Assembly (NCBI GenBank): GCA_040006755.1 | Contig: JBDTWJ010000035.1 | Location: 1-24,487 of the forward strand | Origin: JAENVT01 sp040006755 | GTDB taxonomy: Bacteria > Actinomycetota > Acidimicrobiia > Acidimicrobiales > Ilumatobacteraceae | Reading direction: 5' to 3' | Length of the DNA stretch: 24,487 bases | Shown here: piece by piece, positions 16,070-24,454 of the stretch | Layout: every line of letters starts with the position of its first letter | How positions within the stretch are numbered: position 1 is the stretch's first letter | Program-made: the position numbers and the translations under genes | The notes under the pieces: generated by a model | What the model was told of the DNA's origin: nothing | The model's database searches: none | The model's input: only the letters and a program-made list of their open reading frames with translations

Positions 16070-19000
16070 ATGTTGTGTCCGTCCTGCGCGTCTCAGATTC
16101 CGGCAAATGCCCGGTTCTGCTCGTCTTGTGGGTATGCGATCACGGCGACTCAGAGCGAAGAACGGCGGATCACGACCGTGCTGTTCGCCGATCTCGTCGG
16201 ATTCACAACGTTGGCCGAGCACCGCGATCCCGAAACCGTCAAGCGGCTGATCGATTCGTGCTTCCACCTGCTCGTCGACGACATCACCTCGTTCGGTGGG
16301 CGCGTCGACAAGATCCTCGGCGACGGAATCCTGGCGTTGTTCGGTGCACCGGTCGCTCACGAAGACGACGCCGAGCGGGCGGTGCGAGCCGCGATGCGCA
16401 TGCAGGCAACGCTGGCAAGGTTCGTCGGCACGTCCGGCGTCTCGGGAAGCGCCGGCATCCGGATGCGTGTCGGGATCAACACGGGCGAGGTTTTGGTCGG
16501 CACGCTGGCCGGCACCGAGTACACGGCGATGGGCGACGTGGTCAACACTGCGTCGCGGCTGCAGAGCGCGGCGCCGCCAGGCGGAATCCTGGTGGGCCAC
16601 ACCACGTACGCACTGACGTCGCAAACCATCCGCTTCGAACCCGCTGGCGAACTCGACGCGCGCGGTCGCGACCAGAGCGTGAAGGCGTGGCTCGCGGTCG
16701 AAGCGACGGCACCGCCGGGCAGCCGGTCCCGTCGCGGCCGCAACGGGCCACTCGTCGGTCGCCAGCCCGAACTGGCAATGGGACGCGCCGCTCTCGACCT
16801 CGTCACGGTCGCCAACCGCAGCGTCTTGCTGGCCATCTCGGGCGAGAACGGCGTAGGAAAGTCGCGCCTCGCCGACGAGTTGATCGACTACCTGCATCAC
16901 TCTGTCGACGCTGCGGTGTTGGAGGGTGCGTGCGTGCCGTATGGCGAGGCCAACGTGTGGTTTCCCATCGCCAGCGCATTGTGCCGCTATCTCGACCTCG
17001 ATCCGACCCAACCCGTCGAACTGATCCGCGAGGTCGCTCGTCAACGAGCGACCGTGCTGTTGACGAGCGCCGACGACGCCGAGGTCGAGCGGATGGTCGA
17101 CGTGTTCGTACATTTGCTGGGCCATCCGTCTTCCATCGACAAACTCGAGGCGCCTGCCGCTCGGGCATCCATACATCGCGCCGTCACGCGTGTGCTCGAG
17201 CTTCGCTCGCTCGAGCGGCCTGTGGTGTTGTCGATCAACGATCTGCATTGGGCCGACGCGGCGCTGATCGGCCTCCTCGAGCACCTCGTCTCCTCGCTCA
17301 GCCGCCACCAGTTCGCGTTGATCACAGCCATGCGCCCGGGCAGCGACGTCGAGTGGCCGCCTTTCACCGAGCGCGCAACCGTGGTGTCACTCAACCTCCA
17401 GCCGCTCGGCCAAGTAGCAACCGAAGAGCTCGCCGCGCAGCTGCTCGCGGATCAATGTGCCGATCCAAAATTGCTCACGGCTTTGTACGAGCGCAGTGGC
17501 GGCAACCCGCTGTTCCTCCACGAGCTCGCCGCCCTTGCGGCCGCCGGTGGGGGCATACGCGAACTCCCCAACTCGCTGCGGGCACTGATCATCGCTCGCC
17601 TCGATCAGCTGTCGCCCACGCAACGGCAGATCATCGAGAACGCCGCCATTCTCGGTACGGCCGGAGCCATCGGGTCGCTGCAGACGTTCGCCAACGAGCT
17701 CAGCCAGCAGTTCGATCCCTCCAATCTCCGCGAGCTCGATGATCTCGGATTACTGGAGGTGCGTGGCAAGAGATGGGAATTCCGCAGTGACTCGGTTCGC
17801 GATGCCGCGTATCAGACGCTCACCAAGGCGGCGCGCGCCCGCCGACATGCAGGCGTCGCCAAGGCGATGGCCGATTTTCCCGCCGGGCTCGACGATCGGG
17901 CCCACCACACGGCCACCGCCGCAGAAATTGTCAGGGAGCTCGGCCCCGTCGAAGGTGTCGCCGGCACGATCGCCGACGACGCGGTCGATCTGTTGACGAC
18001 GGCAGCAGAACGCGCCGACGACAACGGCAGCATGCGCGTCGCGATACGCCACGCCTCGCGAGCGTTGGAGTTGCTGCCGAATGATCCCTTGCACGAGGAG
18101 CGTCGGGTGCAGTTGCAGCTCATCCGGGCCGGAGCGCTGCTCGAGATGCGTGATTTCGACGCAGCGCGCGCCGACCTCGACGCCGCGTTGACCAGTGCAT
18201 CGCAACGTGGAGACGTCGCTGCACAGGGCGACGCGCACCGTCTGCTCGGAAGCATGCACCACGCGGCCAGCCGTCTCGAAGAAGCACGGGTCGAACTGGG
18301 ACAGGCCGTCGATCTGCTACGAACCGTCGACCATTCCGCTCGGCTCGCCCGGGCCTTGCGCGCCCGCGGTTTCATCGAGTTGTTCGGCGGTTCACTCGTC
18401 GACGCCGAGTGGTTCTTCGGCGAGGCAGACACGCTGTACCGACTGCTCGACGATCAACGTGGCTTGGCGTGGCTCGAACAGCACCGAGCTTGGATCTCGT
18501 TCCTGTCTGGCGACATGGCATTGGCTCGCGACCGGCTGAACCATGCCGCCGATGCGCTCGACAAGCTCGGCGACCGAAATGGCGTCGGTTGGGCATTCGG
18601 GCTGCTCGCGTTCGTCGAGTTCTTCGAACGCCACTTCGCCGAGGCGGAGGCGTTGGCCGAGTTGGTCATCCGCGAAGCCGACCAGCGCGGCGACGAGTGG
18701 GCAGTCGGGATGATGCAGACGCTGCTCGCCGACTTACGGCTGTGGCAGGGCGATCTCAGCGAAGCCGCCAACCTCGCGGATCAGGCGCGGTCGCGATTCA
18801 AGAAGCTCAACGACAAGTTCGGGTTGATGCAGGCCACCGCGCCACTCCTCCGTGCCCAAATCGCGCTCGGGCAAGCAGGCGCCGCGCAGCGCAGCACTGA
18901 AGAGCTCCTCACGCTGGCAGAGTTGTCGGTGCAAGGTCCGTTCCCGTTGATGGCCGTGGCCGGCGCAGCCATGCACCGCGGTGATGGCGCGACCGCTGTT

Positions 19001-19510
19001 GCCATTGCCGATCGTGCTCTCGCCGCGACCGACGAGATGAGTGGTGCAACGTTCGAACCCCATGTCGCCCGCATGGTCGGATTGATGCAGCTCGACCGTG
19101 TCGACGAAGCCATGGTCGCGTTCGCCAAGCTCGAACCGCTGGCGCTCGTACATCCCTTCACCAACGCAGCCGCGGCGTTGTTGCACGCAACGGTCGGCTC
19201 GCCCGCCGAGGCTCTCGAGTACGCCGACCAGGTAGCCCACGCCGCGGGCGCGACCTACCTCGACGAGGTGTTCGCATACGTCGGCGCGGCGAGCGCGCAC
19301 ACACAGCTCAACGACAAGCCGCAGGCGACGCTGGCGATCGAGGCCGCTGTCGTGCGGGCATTGGATGTCGGCGACGTCGTCGCGATCGCGATCGCCACCA
19401 ACGCGTACCAACACCTCATCGGCCGACCCCATCCTGCCTTCGACCAGCCGACCCAGTTGGAAGCCGGATGGCTCATGGTGATCGACAATCTGCCCGGCCT
19501 CGGCACCTGA
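16070..19510 (+). CDS. Zinc ribbon/class III adenylate cyclase/ATPase/TPR signalling protein
   Basis: This 1146-aa cytoplasmic protein joins four modules. A zinc ribbon has Cys3, Cys6, Cys17 and Cys20. A class III nucleotide cyclase domain (about 33-190) keeps both metal aspartates (Asp41 in FADLVGFT, Asp85 in ILGDGI). It also keeps the adenine-selecting pair (Lys81, Asp156) and the transition-state residues (Asn159, Arg163), so it should make cyclic AMP. An AAA/NTPase domain follows, with Walker A GENGVGKS (258-265) and a Walker B-like LSINDLHWAD near residue 390. From about residue 620 the rest is TPR-like helical repeats rich in alanine and leucine. The layout is the same as that of large actinobacterial and proteobacterial cyclase-ATPase-TPR proteins with unknown inputs. 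The ATG is chosen since the zinc ribbon begins two residues later. The stop codon directly abuts that of the convergent gene at 19511. Confidence 0.92.
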   Translation: MLCPSCASQIPANARFCSSCGYAITATQSEERRITTVLFADLVGFTTLAEHRDPETVKRLIDSCFHLLVDDITSFGGRVDKILGDGILALFGAPVAHEDDAERAVRAAMRMQATLARFVGTSGVSGSAGIRMRVGINTGEVLVGTLAGTEYTAMGDVVNTASRLQSAAPPGGILVGHTTYALTSQTIRFEPAGELDARGRDQSVKAWLAVEATAPPGSRSRRGRNGPLVGRQPELAMGRAALDLVTVANRSVLLAISGENGVGKSRLADELIDYLHHSVDAAVLEGACVPYGEANVWFPIASALCRYLDLDPTQPVELIREVARQRATVLLTSADDAEVERMVDVFVHLLGHPSSIDKLEAPAARASIHRAVTRVLELRSLERPVVLSINDLHWADAALIGLLEHLVSSLSRHQFALITAMRPGSDVEWPPFTERATVVSLNLQPLGQVATEELAAQLLADQCADPKLLTALYERSGGNPLFLHELAALAAAGGGIRELPNSLRALIIARLDQLSPTQRQIIENAAILGTAGAIGSLQTFANELSQQFDPSNLRELDDLGLLEVRGKRWEFRSDSVRDAAYQTLTKAARARRHAGVAKAMADFPAGLDDRAHHTATAAEIVRELGPVEGVAGTIADDAVDLLTTAAERADDNGSMRVAIRHASRALELLPNDPLHEERRVQLQLIRAGALLEMRDFDAARADLDAALTSASQRGDVAAQGDAHRLLGSMHHAASRLEEARVELGQAVDLLRTVDHSARLARALRARGFIELFGGSLVDAEWFFGEADTLYRLLDDQRGLAWLEQHRAWISFLSGDMALARDRLNHAADALDKLGDRNGVGWAFGLLAFVEFFERHFAEAEALAELVIREADQRGDEWAVGMMQTLLADLRLWQGDLSEAANLADQARSRFKKLNDKFGLMQATAPLLRAQIALGQAGAAQRSTEELLTLAELSVQGPFPLMAVAGAAMHRGDGATAVAIADRALAATDEMSGATFEPHVARMVGLMQLDRVDEAMVAFAKLEPLALVHPFTNAAAALLHATVGSPAEALEYADQVAHAAGATYLDEVFAYVGAASAHTQLNDKPQATLAIEAAVVRALDVGDVVAIAIATNAYQHLIGRPHPAFDQPTQLEAGWLMVIDNLPGLGT

Positions 19511-20332
19511 TCATTCGTTGCGTAGAGCCTCGAGCCGCTCGGTCGCCTTGTCGTAATGCTGCTGCGCTGCAGCGAGTTCGTCGTCTGCTCGCTGTGACTC
19601 GGTCTGCGCCTTGCGCAACTCCTTCCGGGCTGCATCGACCCGTCGCTCCGCGGTCGCGACCTCGCCGGCAGCTGCGCTGACGTCCTGCCGCGCCTGCTTC
19701 TTTTCCGCAGCAAGAGCGGCCCGTTGCGAGGCCTTGTCGTCTGGTCTCGGTTCAGGCTCCGCTGCCACGCGCCGGCCTTGCTTCGAGGACTTGGCCGGCT
19801 TCGCCACTTGCGCCACCTTCGCTGCTGACACAGTGGCCGCGGGTACCTCGAGATCAGCGAATGCGGCAAAGCCCAGGGCGTCGTCGGGTAGGTCGCGCAG
19901 CGTGCCCTCGATCCACGACTCGGCCAGCTCCGAATGACGCGACAGCTGATCGATCATGCCGCGGATCTCGGCGCGACGGGCCTCGCCACCAGCATTGTGC
20001 TCGTCCAGTGCGCGTACCGCTCGATCAACCAGCGCCTCGAGTGCTGTCCGTCGCTTCTTCGTCGCGGTATTGAGCGCTGCGGCGTTACTGCCGCCAGCTT
20101 GAACTTTGGCAAGCTCGTTGGTGGCAGCCATCACATCCTTGACCGCATCTGCGTCACCAGCGGCCGCGAGCACCGCCCACGCCGACAGGGGCGGACGCTT
20201 GAGCGACTGATAGAAGTTCGCGACGTCGCGTTGGCCCTCGGCACGGGCCTGCTTGACGAGACGCGTTCGCTCAGCGACATAGTCGTCGGGCGACTGCCGC
20301 AGTAGCAGCCGGGCGTCCGCCGCGATATTCAA
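19511..20332 (-). CDS. Actinobacterial hypothetical protein with C-terminal coiled coil
   Basis: This 273-aa protein has a helical N-terminal half (SPDDYVAERTRLVKQARAEG, then LKRPPLSAWAVLAAAGD and ATKKRRTALEALVDRAVRAL) that fits a widespread actinobacterial family of unknown function, as I remember it. A flexible Pro/Lys linker (near residues 160-195) follows. The last 75 residues or so are a long charged coiled coil (EKKQARQDVSAAAGEVATAE and onward). There is no signal peptide. I place the start at TTG 20332 because GAGGG (20340-20344) lies at good spacing and the frame upstream only overlaps the Nei gene in another phase. It begins 13 bases after the Nei stop codon, with the ribosome-binding site just touching it, so the two genes are probably one operon. 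This hints at a nucleic-acid link, but only by association. Confidence 0.75.
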   Translation of the reverse strand: MNIAADARLLLRQSPDDYVAERTRLVKQARAEGQRDVANFYQSLKRPPLSAWAVLAAAGDADAVKDVMAATNELAKVQAGGSNAAALNTATKKRRTALEALVDRAVRALDEHNAGGEARRAEIRGMIDQLSRHSELAESWIEGTLRDLPDDALGFAAFADLEVPAATVSAAKVAQVAKPAKSSKQGRRVAAEPEPRPDDKASQRAALAAEKKQARQDVSAAAGEVATAERRVDAARKELRKAQTESQRADDELAAAQQHYDKATERLEALRNE

Positions 20333-20345
20333 CGTTTTGCCCTCT

Positions 20346-21239
20346 TCAGCCAGCCAGCGTGTCCCGGCGCCGCCAAGGCAATTCGGCGAGGAACTTTGCG
20401 GCCGCTGGATGGGGATCCATCGGCCGTTCATCCGACACGTCAGTGGCCCGAGGTCCTCGATGAACCTGACAGCCGGGGCACCAATAGAGCAGACGACCCT
20501 GCTCGCCGAGGCGCCGCACCTCCACCGTGTCGCCGCAGCGCGAGCAGCGTTGCCCGTTGCGCCCGTAGACGGCGAGACCGGCGCGCTTGTCGGGAATCGC
20601 GTTCGGATCCGGATGCAGATGCGCGTGCAACACCTTCGCCGCAACCGTGATGACTCCCTCCATGTCGGCGCGCGAGAGCATCGACACCGAGGCCAACGGA
20701 TGCTGTCGACAGGCCCACAAGATCTCGCTGCGAAACACATTGCCGACGCCGCACGCCACGTGTTGATCGAGCAGTGCCTCGGCAATCGGGGCATCGACAT
20801 CGCTGTATGCGCACAGTGCTTCGATCGCCGCGTCGAGGTCGGGCGACGCCGCGCACAAGTCGGGACCGGCGCGGCCGAAACCAGGATGACGATGCGTGTC
20901 GAACTCCCGATACGTCTCGACGGTGCGAGCACCGAAACAGACTGCCGCGAACCCATCGACGGTGATGCCGACACGCAACTGCGACGACGGCTTCCGCCAG
21001 CGCTCGCCCGTGCGATACAGATGCCAGGCGCCACCGAGCAACAGGTTGGTGTGCAGGACCAGACCATCGTCCCAGACCATGTCGAGCTGCCAGCCGCGAC
21101 TCTCCACGAGTTCGATCACGCGTCCCACTGCCGGCACCGGCCCGTCCAGATGAGGGGCCTCGAAAGACAGCACGGCCCTGCCAACGAGGGCCGTTCGCAA
21201 CGCAGCGGCCGTGCGGTGAATCGCTTCCCCTTCGGGCAC
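20346..21239 (-). CDS. Nei/Fpg-family DNA glycosylase with atypical active site
   Basis: This 297-aa protein belongs to the Fpg/Nei family, which removes oxidised bases and nicks the abasic site. After removal of the initiator, Pro2 and Glu3 (PEGEAIHRTA) give the family catalytic N-terminus. The H2TH region (VDAPIAEALLDQHVACGVGNVFRSEILW) is well kept, as is the C-terminal zinc finger (CSRC, then YWCPGC and VHRGP). However, the conserved lysine of the GK(H/Q)L beta-hairpin is Trp50 here (RGWQLDMVW), and the usual LHTHL is LHTNL. Base excision may still occur, because Pro2 is the lyase nucleophile, but activity is probably altered. The GTG start at 21239 is fixed by the required Pro2 and by a TACCAT hexamer exactly six bases upstream. 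It heads a short operon with the coiled-coil gene. Confidence 0.88.
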   Translation of the reverse strand: MPEGEAIHRTAAALRTALVGRAVLSFEAPHLDGPVPAVGRVIELVESRGWQLDMVWDDGLVLHTNLLLGGAWHLYRTGERWRKPSSQLRVGITVDGFAAVCFGARTVETYREFDTHRHPGFGRAGPDLCAASPDLDAAIEALCAYSDVDAPIAEALLDQHVACGVGNVFRSEILWACRQHPLASVSMLSRADMEGVITVAAKVLHAHLHPDPNAIPDKRAGLAVYGRNGQRCSRCGDTVEVRRLGEQGRLLYWCPGCQVHRGPRATDVSDERPMDPHPAAAKFLAELPWRRRDTLAG

Positions 21240-21245
21240 AGCCGC

Positions 21246-21251
21246 ATGGTA
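21246..21251 (-). promoter_or_regulatory. -10 hexamer of a leaderless Nei promoter
   Basis: On the minus strand TACCAT, six bases (GCGGCT), then GTG at 21239. No Shine-Dalgarno is present. Confidence 0.55.
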
Positions 21252-21288
21252 GTCCGAGGTCCACGGACCGGCGCGGCATGCTCGCCGG

Positions 21289-21294
21289 TATCGT
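21289..21294 (+). promoter_or_regulatory. -10 hexamer of a leaderless promoter for the 21301 gene
   Basis: TATCGT, six bases (TGCGCC), then ATG at 21301. It faces away from the Nei -10, with 37 bp between the two hexamers, so the two -35 regions would overlap. Confidence 0.55.
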
Positions 21295-21300
21295 TGCGCC

Positions 21301-21618
21301 ATGTCTGCGCCAGACGACAACGCGCCTACAAACGACGTGGATCAGCCTCTCGAATCCTTCGATCCCGTCCGAACCGCGCGTCGCCGCCACGGTGCAGCCG
21401 GGGCAATCGTCGCAGCAGGGATGTTCGGCCTCGACCAGGCTCTCGGTCGCAAGCCGAAAGAGGAGGCGCCGATCGTGATGGCTGCCAGCGACCAGCCAGT
21501 CGACATCGACCACGACGGCATTCGCGTCCCGGTCGACGACGGCGTGTCGGTGGTCGCCCCTCCGCAGCCGAGAACCGACCCACTGCCAACCCGCCGCCGA
21601 CGAGGGAAGCGACGATAG
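21301..21618 (+). CDS. Small hypothetical protein, 105 aa
   Basis: I do not know a function for this protein. It has an acidic N-terminus (residues 1-25), a short hydrophobic helix (about 31-47, GAAGAIVAAGMFGLDQALG) and a GRKPKEEAPIVMAAS segment. A stretch with DIDHDGIRVPVDD follows, then a basic tail (TRRRRGKRR). The hydrophobic stretch is short and could be a membrane anchor or a buried helix. The ATG is supported by a TANNNT hexamer exactly six bases upstream, the same leaderless geometry as four other genes here. The next gene starts seven bases after its stop codon, so the two are probably co-transcribed. Confidence 0.7.
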   Translation: MSAPDDNAPTNDVDQPLESFDPVRTARRRHGAAGAIVAAGMFGLDQALGRKPKEEAPIVMAASDQPVDIDHDGIRVPVDDGVSVVAPPQPRTDPLPTRRRRGKRR

Positions 21619-21625
21619 GGAGAGG

Positions 21626-24454
21626 ATGAAACGACGAAGGCTGGGTGCCGTTCTTCTGCTGCTCACCACGCTGCCTCTTGGACTGAGTTTCGCTACCGCT
21701 CACCGAGTGGCTGCCCAGTCGCCGCGCACGCACGATCGATCGCACACCGACCCCCAACTTCGCGCGGAGGTGGTCGAGGACGGTGGACGTGACTCGCTGA
21801 TCTCCGTCGAAGTCCTGACCGCCGACAACGCCTCGGTCGAGCGGTCGATCAATCGACTCGCCGGAACGGTCACCGGATCGGTCGAGGGTCAGTTGGTGCA
21901 GGCGTTGGTTCCCGCGAGCGCTGTCGAGCAACTCGCGAGCGACAGCGCGGTGCGATACGTGCAGCGACCGTTGCGAATCAATCGCGTGCCGCACCAAGAA
22001 GCATTCGGCACCGGCACCGTCGTCGGAGAGGAGGTGCAACTCACCAACGCCTCCGCGTGGCAGGACGCCGGGATCATGGGCAACGTTCGCATCGGCATCA
22101 TCGACTTCTTCGACTTGCGATTGTGGAACGCGAGCGAACTCGGTCCCGCACCCGATGCTGCACACCAGTTCTGTCCCGACGTCACCGAGGGTTTGTGCAT
22201 GGGCGGACAGATCAACCCGGAGATGGGTGATCGGCATGGCATCGCGGTAGCCGAGATCGTCAAGGACATGGCACCGGGCGCGGAACTGTTCGTTGCGACG
22301 ACGGCGACCACAGCGCAGACTCAGGCCGCGATCGATTGGTTCGTCCTCAACGGCGTGCACATCGTCACCCGCTCGCTCGGAGCTCCGTACGACGGCCCCG
22401 GCGATGGCACAGGCCCGCTCGACGCGGTCGTCGACTATGCCGCGGCACGCGGGATCACGTGGTTCAACTCCGCCGGCAACGATGCCGCATTCGGCTACGG
22501 CCGCTACACCGACGGCATCGACTCGAGTGGTTACGTCGACTTCCTGAACGGCCCGGGTGTCGACACGATGTTGCGCGTCGACCCACAGAACGGCGGTGTC
22601 GCGTTCGACGGCATCCGTTGGGCCAACGACTGGTACCTACCCCCGAACGCGGTCACCGACTATTCGGTGGAGGTGTGGCAGGGAAACTCCGAATCCTCGG
22701 CGACATACCTGCTCACGCACGACGATCCCCAGACTCTCGGTGCACCCCCGCTCGAAATCGTCGACGAGTTCTTCAACGTCTCCGGTGCAGGTCAGGCGCT
22801 GTTCCTGCGAATCCGCGCGGGCGCCAACTACATGCCTTCGGCACCCGACATCGTCGAGGTTGCCACGTTTTTCGGAAACATCGAGCCCGGTCGCATTTCG
22901 ATCGCGTCCAGCGCTGCCAAGCCAGTCGTGGACTCGCGCAACCCATCACTGCTCGCCGTCGGGGCAATCGATCCTGCCAACGGCTCGAAAGGCATTGCCT
23001 TCTACTCATCGCAGGGACCCACCAACGACGGGCGCATCAAACCCGACATCTCCGCGCCGTCGTGTGTGAAGAGTTCCGTCTACGCGCCCAACTGCTTCAA
23101 CGGCACCAGCGCGGCGTCGCCGGCAGCCGCCGGTATCGCAGCGCTGTTGCTCAGTCGTGGCCTCGCGGAGCCGGGCATGCCGCTCGCTGCTCTGACGAAG
23201 CACCTCGTCAACGATCTCGGTCCAACTGGCCCCGACAACGCGTACGGCGCGGGGGTGATTCACCTCCCCGCACCTCCCCCAACGATCGCCAACTCCGAAC
23301 CGAGCGCGTTCACCTCGCTCGCGTCACCGGTTCGTTTGCTCGATACCAGGAAGGAAACGCTCGTCGGCCCGGCACACCTCATCGGGCCGCACCCGCAATT
23401 CGCAATCCTCGATCTGCCGGTCTCGTCGACCGGTGGAATTCCGTCCACGGCGACAGCGGTCGCCGTCAACGTGACGTCCACCGACGCCTCAAGCCAGTTC
23501 TACGTGCAGGTCTTACCGACTCTCGGCGGATCGCTGGGTGCGTTCTCGACCATCAACGTCGCCGCGCCCGGGCAGATCCGACCGAACTTCGCCATCGTGC
23601 CGATCGGCCAAGGCTCGATCTCGATCTTCATTCCCACTGGCGGCAACATCATTGTCGACGCAATGGGCTACTTCACCCCATCGGCATCAACAGCGGCGGG
23701 CCGGTTCGTTCCGATCAATCCTCGACGCGCGCTCGACACCCGTCCGCAGCAGCTCGGGCCGGTCCCCGCTGGCTGGGTCGCTCACAGACCGACGATCGGC
23801 GAGTCCGTCAGGGTCGAGGTTCCCCCTGCAATCGGCTTGCCGACGACCGGCGTGTCGGCGCTTGTCGTCAACGTCACGGCAACTGAATCGGTTGGTCCGG
23901 GTTTCCTGCAGGCGCATCCGACCGGCGCAACACGGGGGCAAACGTCAACCGTCAACTACGTCGCCACCCAGAACGCAGCAACCCACGCCATCGTCCCGCT
24001 CGGCTCCGATGGGACCATCAGCATCTTCACATCCAACTCGGCGCACATCGTGGTCGATGTCATGGGATACATCACCGATGCCACGTCACAGATCAGCGCC
24101 GCGGGCCGTTTCGTGGCGATCACCCCGGCCCGCTACTACGACAGTCGCATCCCACCGGGTGCGATCCATGCCGGCCACTCCACAGTCACCATCCCATTCG
24201 CCGGACTGCCGGCGGGCACCGCGGCGATCTCCATGAACCTCACATCCGATGCTGCGGTCGGCACGGGCTTCGTCACGGCGTATCCATCCGACGGTTCGCT
24301 GCCGCTCACATCGAGCCTCAACTTCACCGCCGCGACGCCGGTAGCCAATGCCGGGCTCGTGAAACTCTCGGCCGGTGGAAGCGTGAATACCTATGTCAAC
24401 GTCGCCACACATGTCATCATCGATGCCAACGGCTACTTCACGGGAACAGTGTGA
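21626..24454 (+). CDS. Secreted subtilisin-like (S8) protease with three C-terminal DTR/GYFT modules
   Basis: This 942-aa exported protein starts with a signal peptide (about residues 1-31, RRRLGAVLLLLTTLPLGLSF). A propeptide-like region (about 35-125) follows. The S8 catalytic residues are all present: Asp160 in IGIIDFFD, His204 in GDRHGIAVAE, the oxyanion Asn285 in NSAGND, and Ser495 in GTSAASP. A beta-rich insertion of roughly 140 residues lies between Asn285 and Ser495. The C-terminus has three modules (about 562-686, 694-820 and 829-942), each opening with a DTR or DSR motif, carrying a central VNVT or MNLT strand and ending in VD(A/V)MGY(F/I)T or IDANGYFT. Such modules are common in secreted Acidimicrobiia proteins; their role, perhaps surface attachment, is not established. 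The ATG overlaps a GGGAGAGG site, slightly close. It probably shares a transcript with the 21301 gene. Confidence 0.9.
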   Translation: MKRRRLGAVLLLLTTLPLGLSFATAHRVAAQSPRTHDRSHTDPQLRAEVVEDGGRDSLISVEVLTADNASVERSINRLAGTVTGSVEGQLVQALVPASAVEQLASDSAVRYVQRPLRINRVPHQEAFGTGTVVGEEVQLTNASAWQDAGIMGNVRIGIIDFFDLRLWNASELGPAPDAAHQFCPDVTEGLCMGGQINPEMGDRHGIAVAEIVKDMAPGAELFVATTATTAQTQAAIDWFVLNGVHIVTRSLGAPYDGPGDGTGPLDAVVDYAAARGITWFNSAGNDAAFGYGRYTDGIDSSGYVDFLNGPGVDTMLRVDPQNGGVAFDGIRWANDWYLPPNAVTDYSVEVWQGNSESSATYLLTHDDPQTLGAPPLEIVDEFFNVSGAGQALFLRIRAGANYMPSAPDIVEVATFFGNIEPGRISIASSAAKPVVDSRNPSLLAVGAIDPANGSKGIAFYSSQGPTNDGRIKPDISAPSCVKSSVYAPNCFNGTSAASPAAAGIAALLLSRGLAEPGMPLAALTKHLVNDLGPTGPDNAYGAGVIHLPAPPPTIANSEPSAFTSLASPVRLLDTRKETLVGPAHLIGPHPQFAILDLPVSSTGGIPSTATAVAVNVTSTDASSQFYVQVLPTLGGSLGAFSTINVAAPGQIRPNFAIVPIGQGSISIFIPTGGNIIVDAMGYFTPSASTAAGRFVPINPRRALDTRPQQLGPVPAGWVAHRPTIGESVRVEVPPAIGLPTTGVSALVVNVTATESVGPGFLQAHPTGATRGQTSTVNYVATQNAATHAIVPLGSDGTISIFTSNSAHIVVDVMGYITDATSQISAAGRFVAITPARYYDSRIPPGAIHAGHSTVTIPFAGLPAGTAAISMNLTSDAAVGTGFVTAYPSDGSLPLTSSLNFTAATPVANAGLVKLSAGGSVNTYVNVATHVIIDANGYFTGTV

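Noticed and set aside
15979..17742. A 587-codon plus-strand frame overlapping the cyclase gene
   Set aside because: The product is dominated by Arg, Pro and Ala with no motif, while the overlapping frame encodes an unmistakable cyclase/ATPase.
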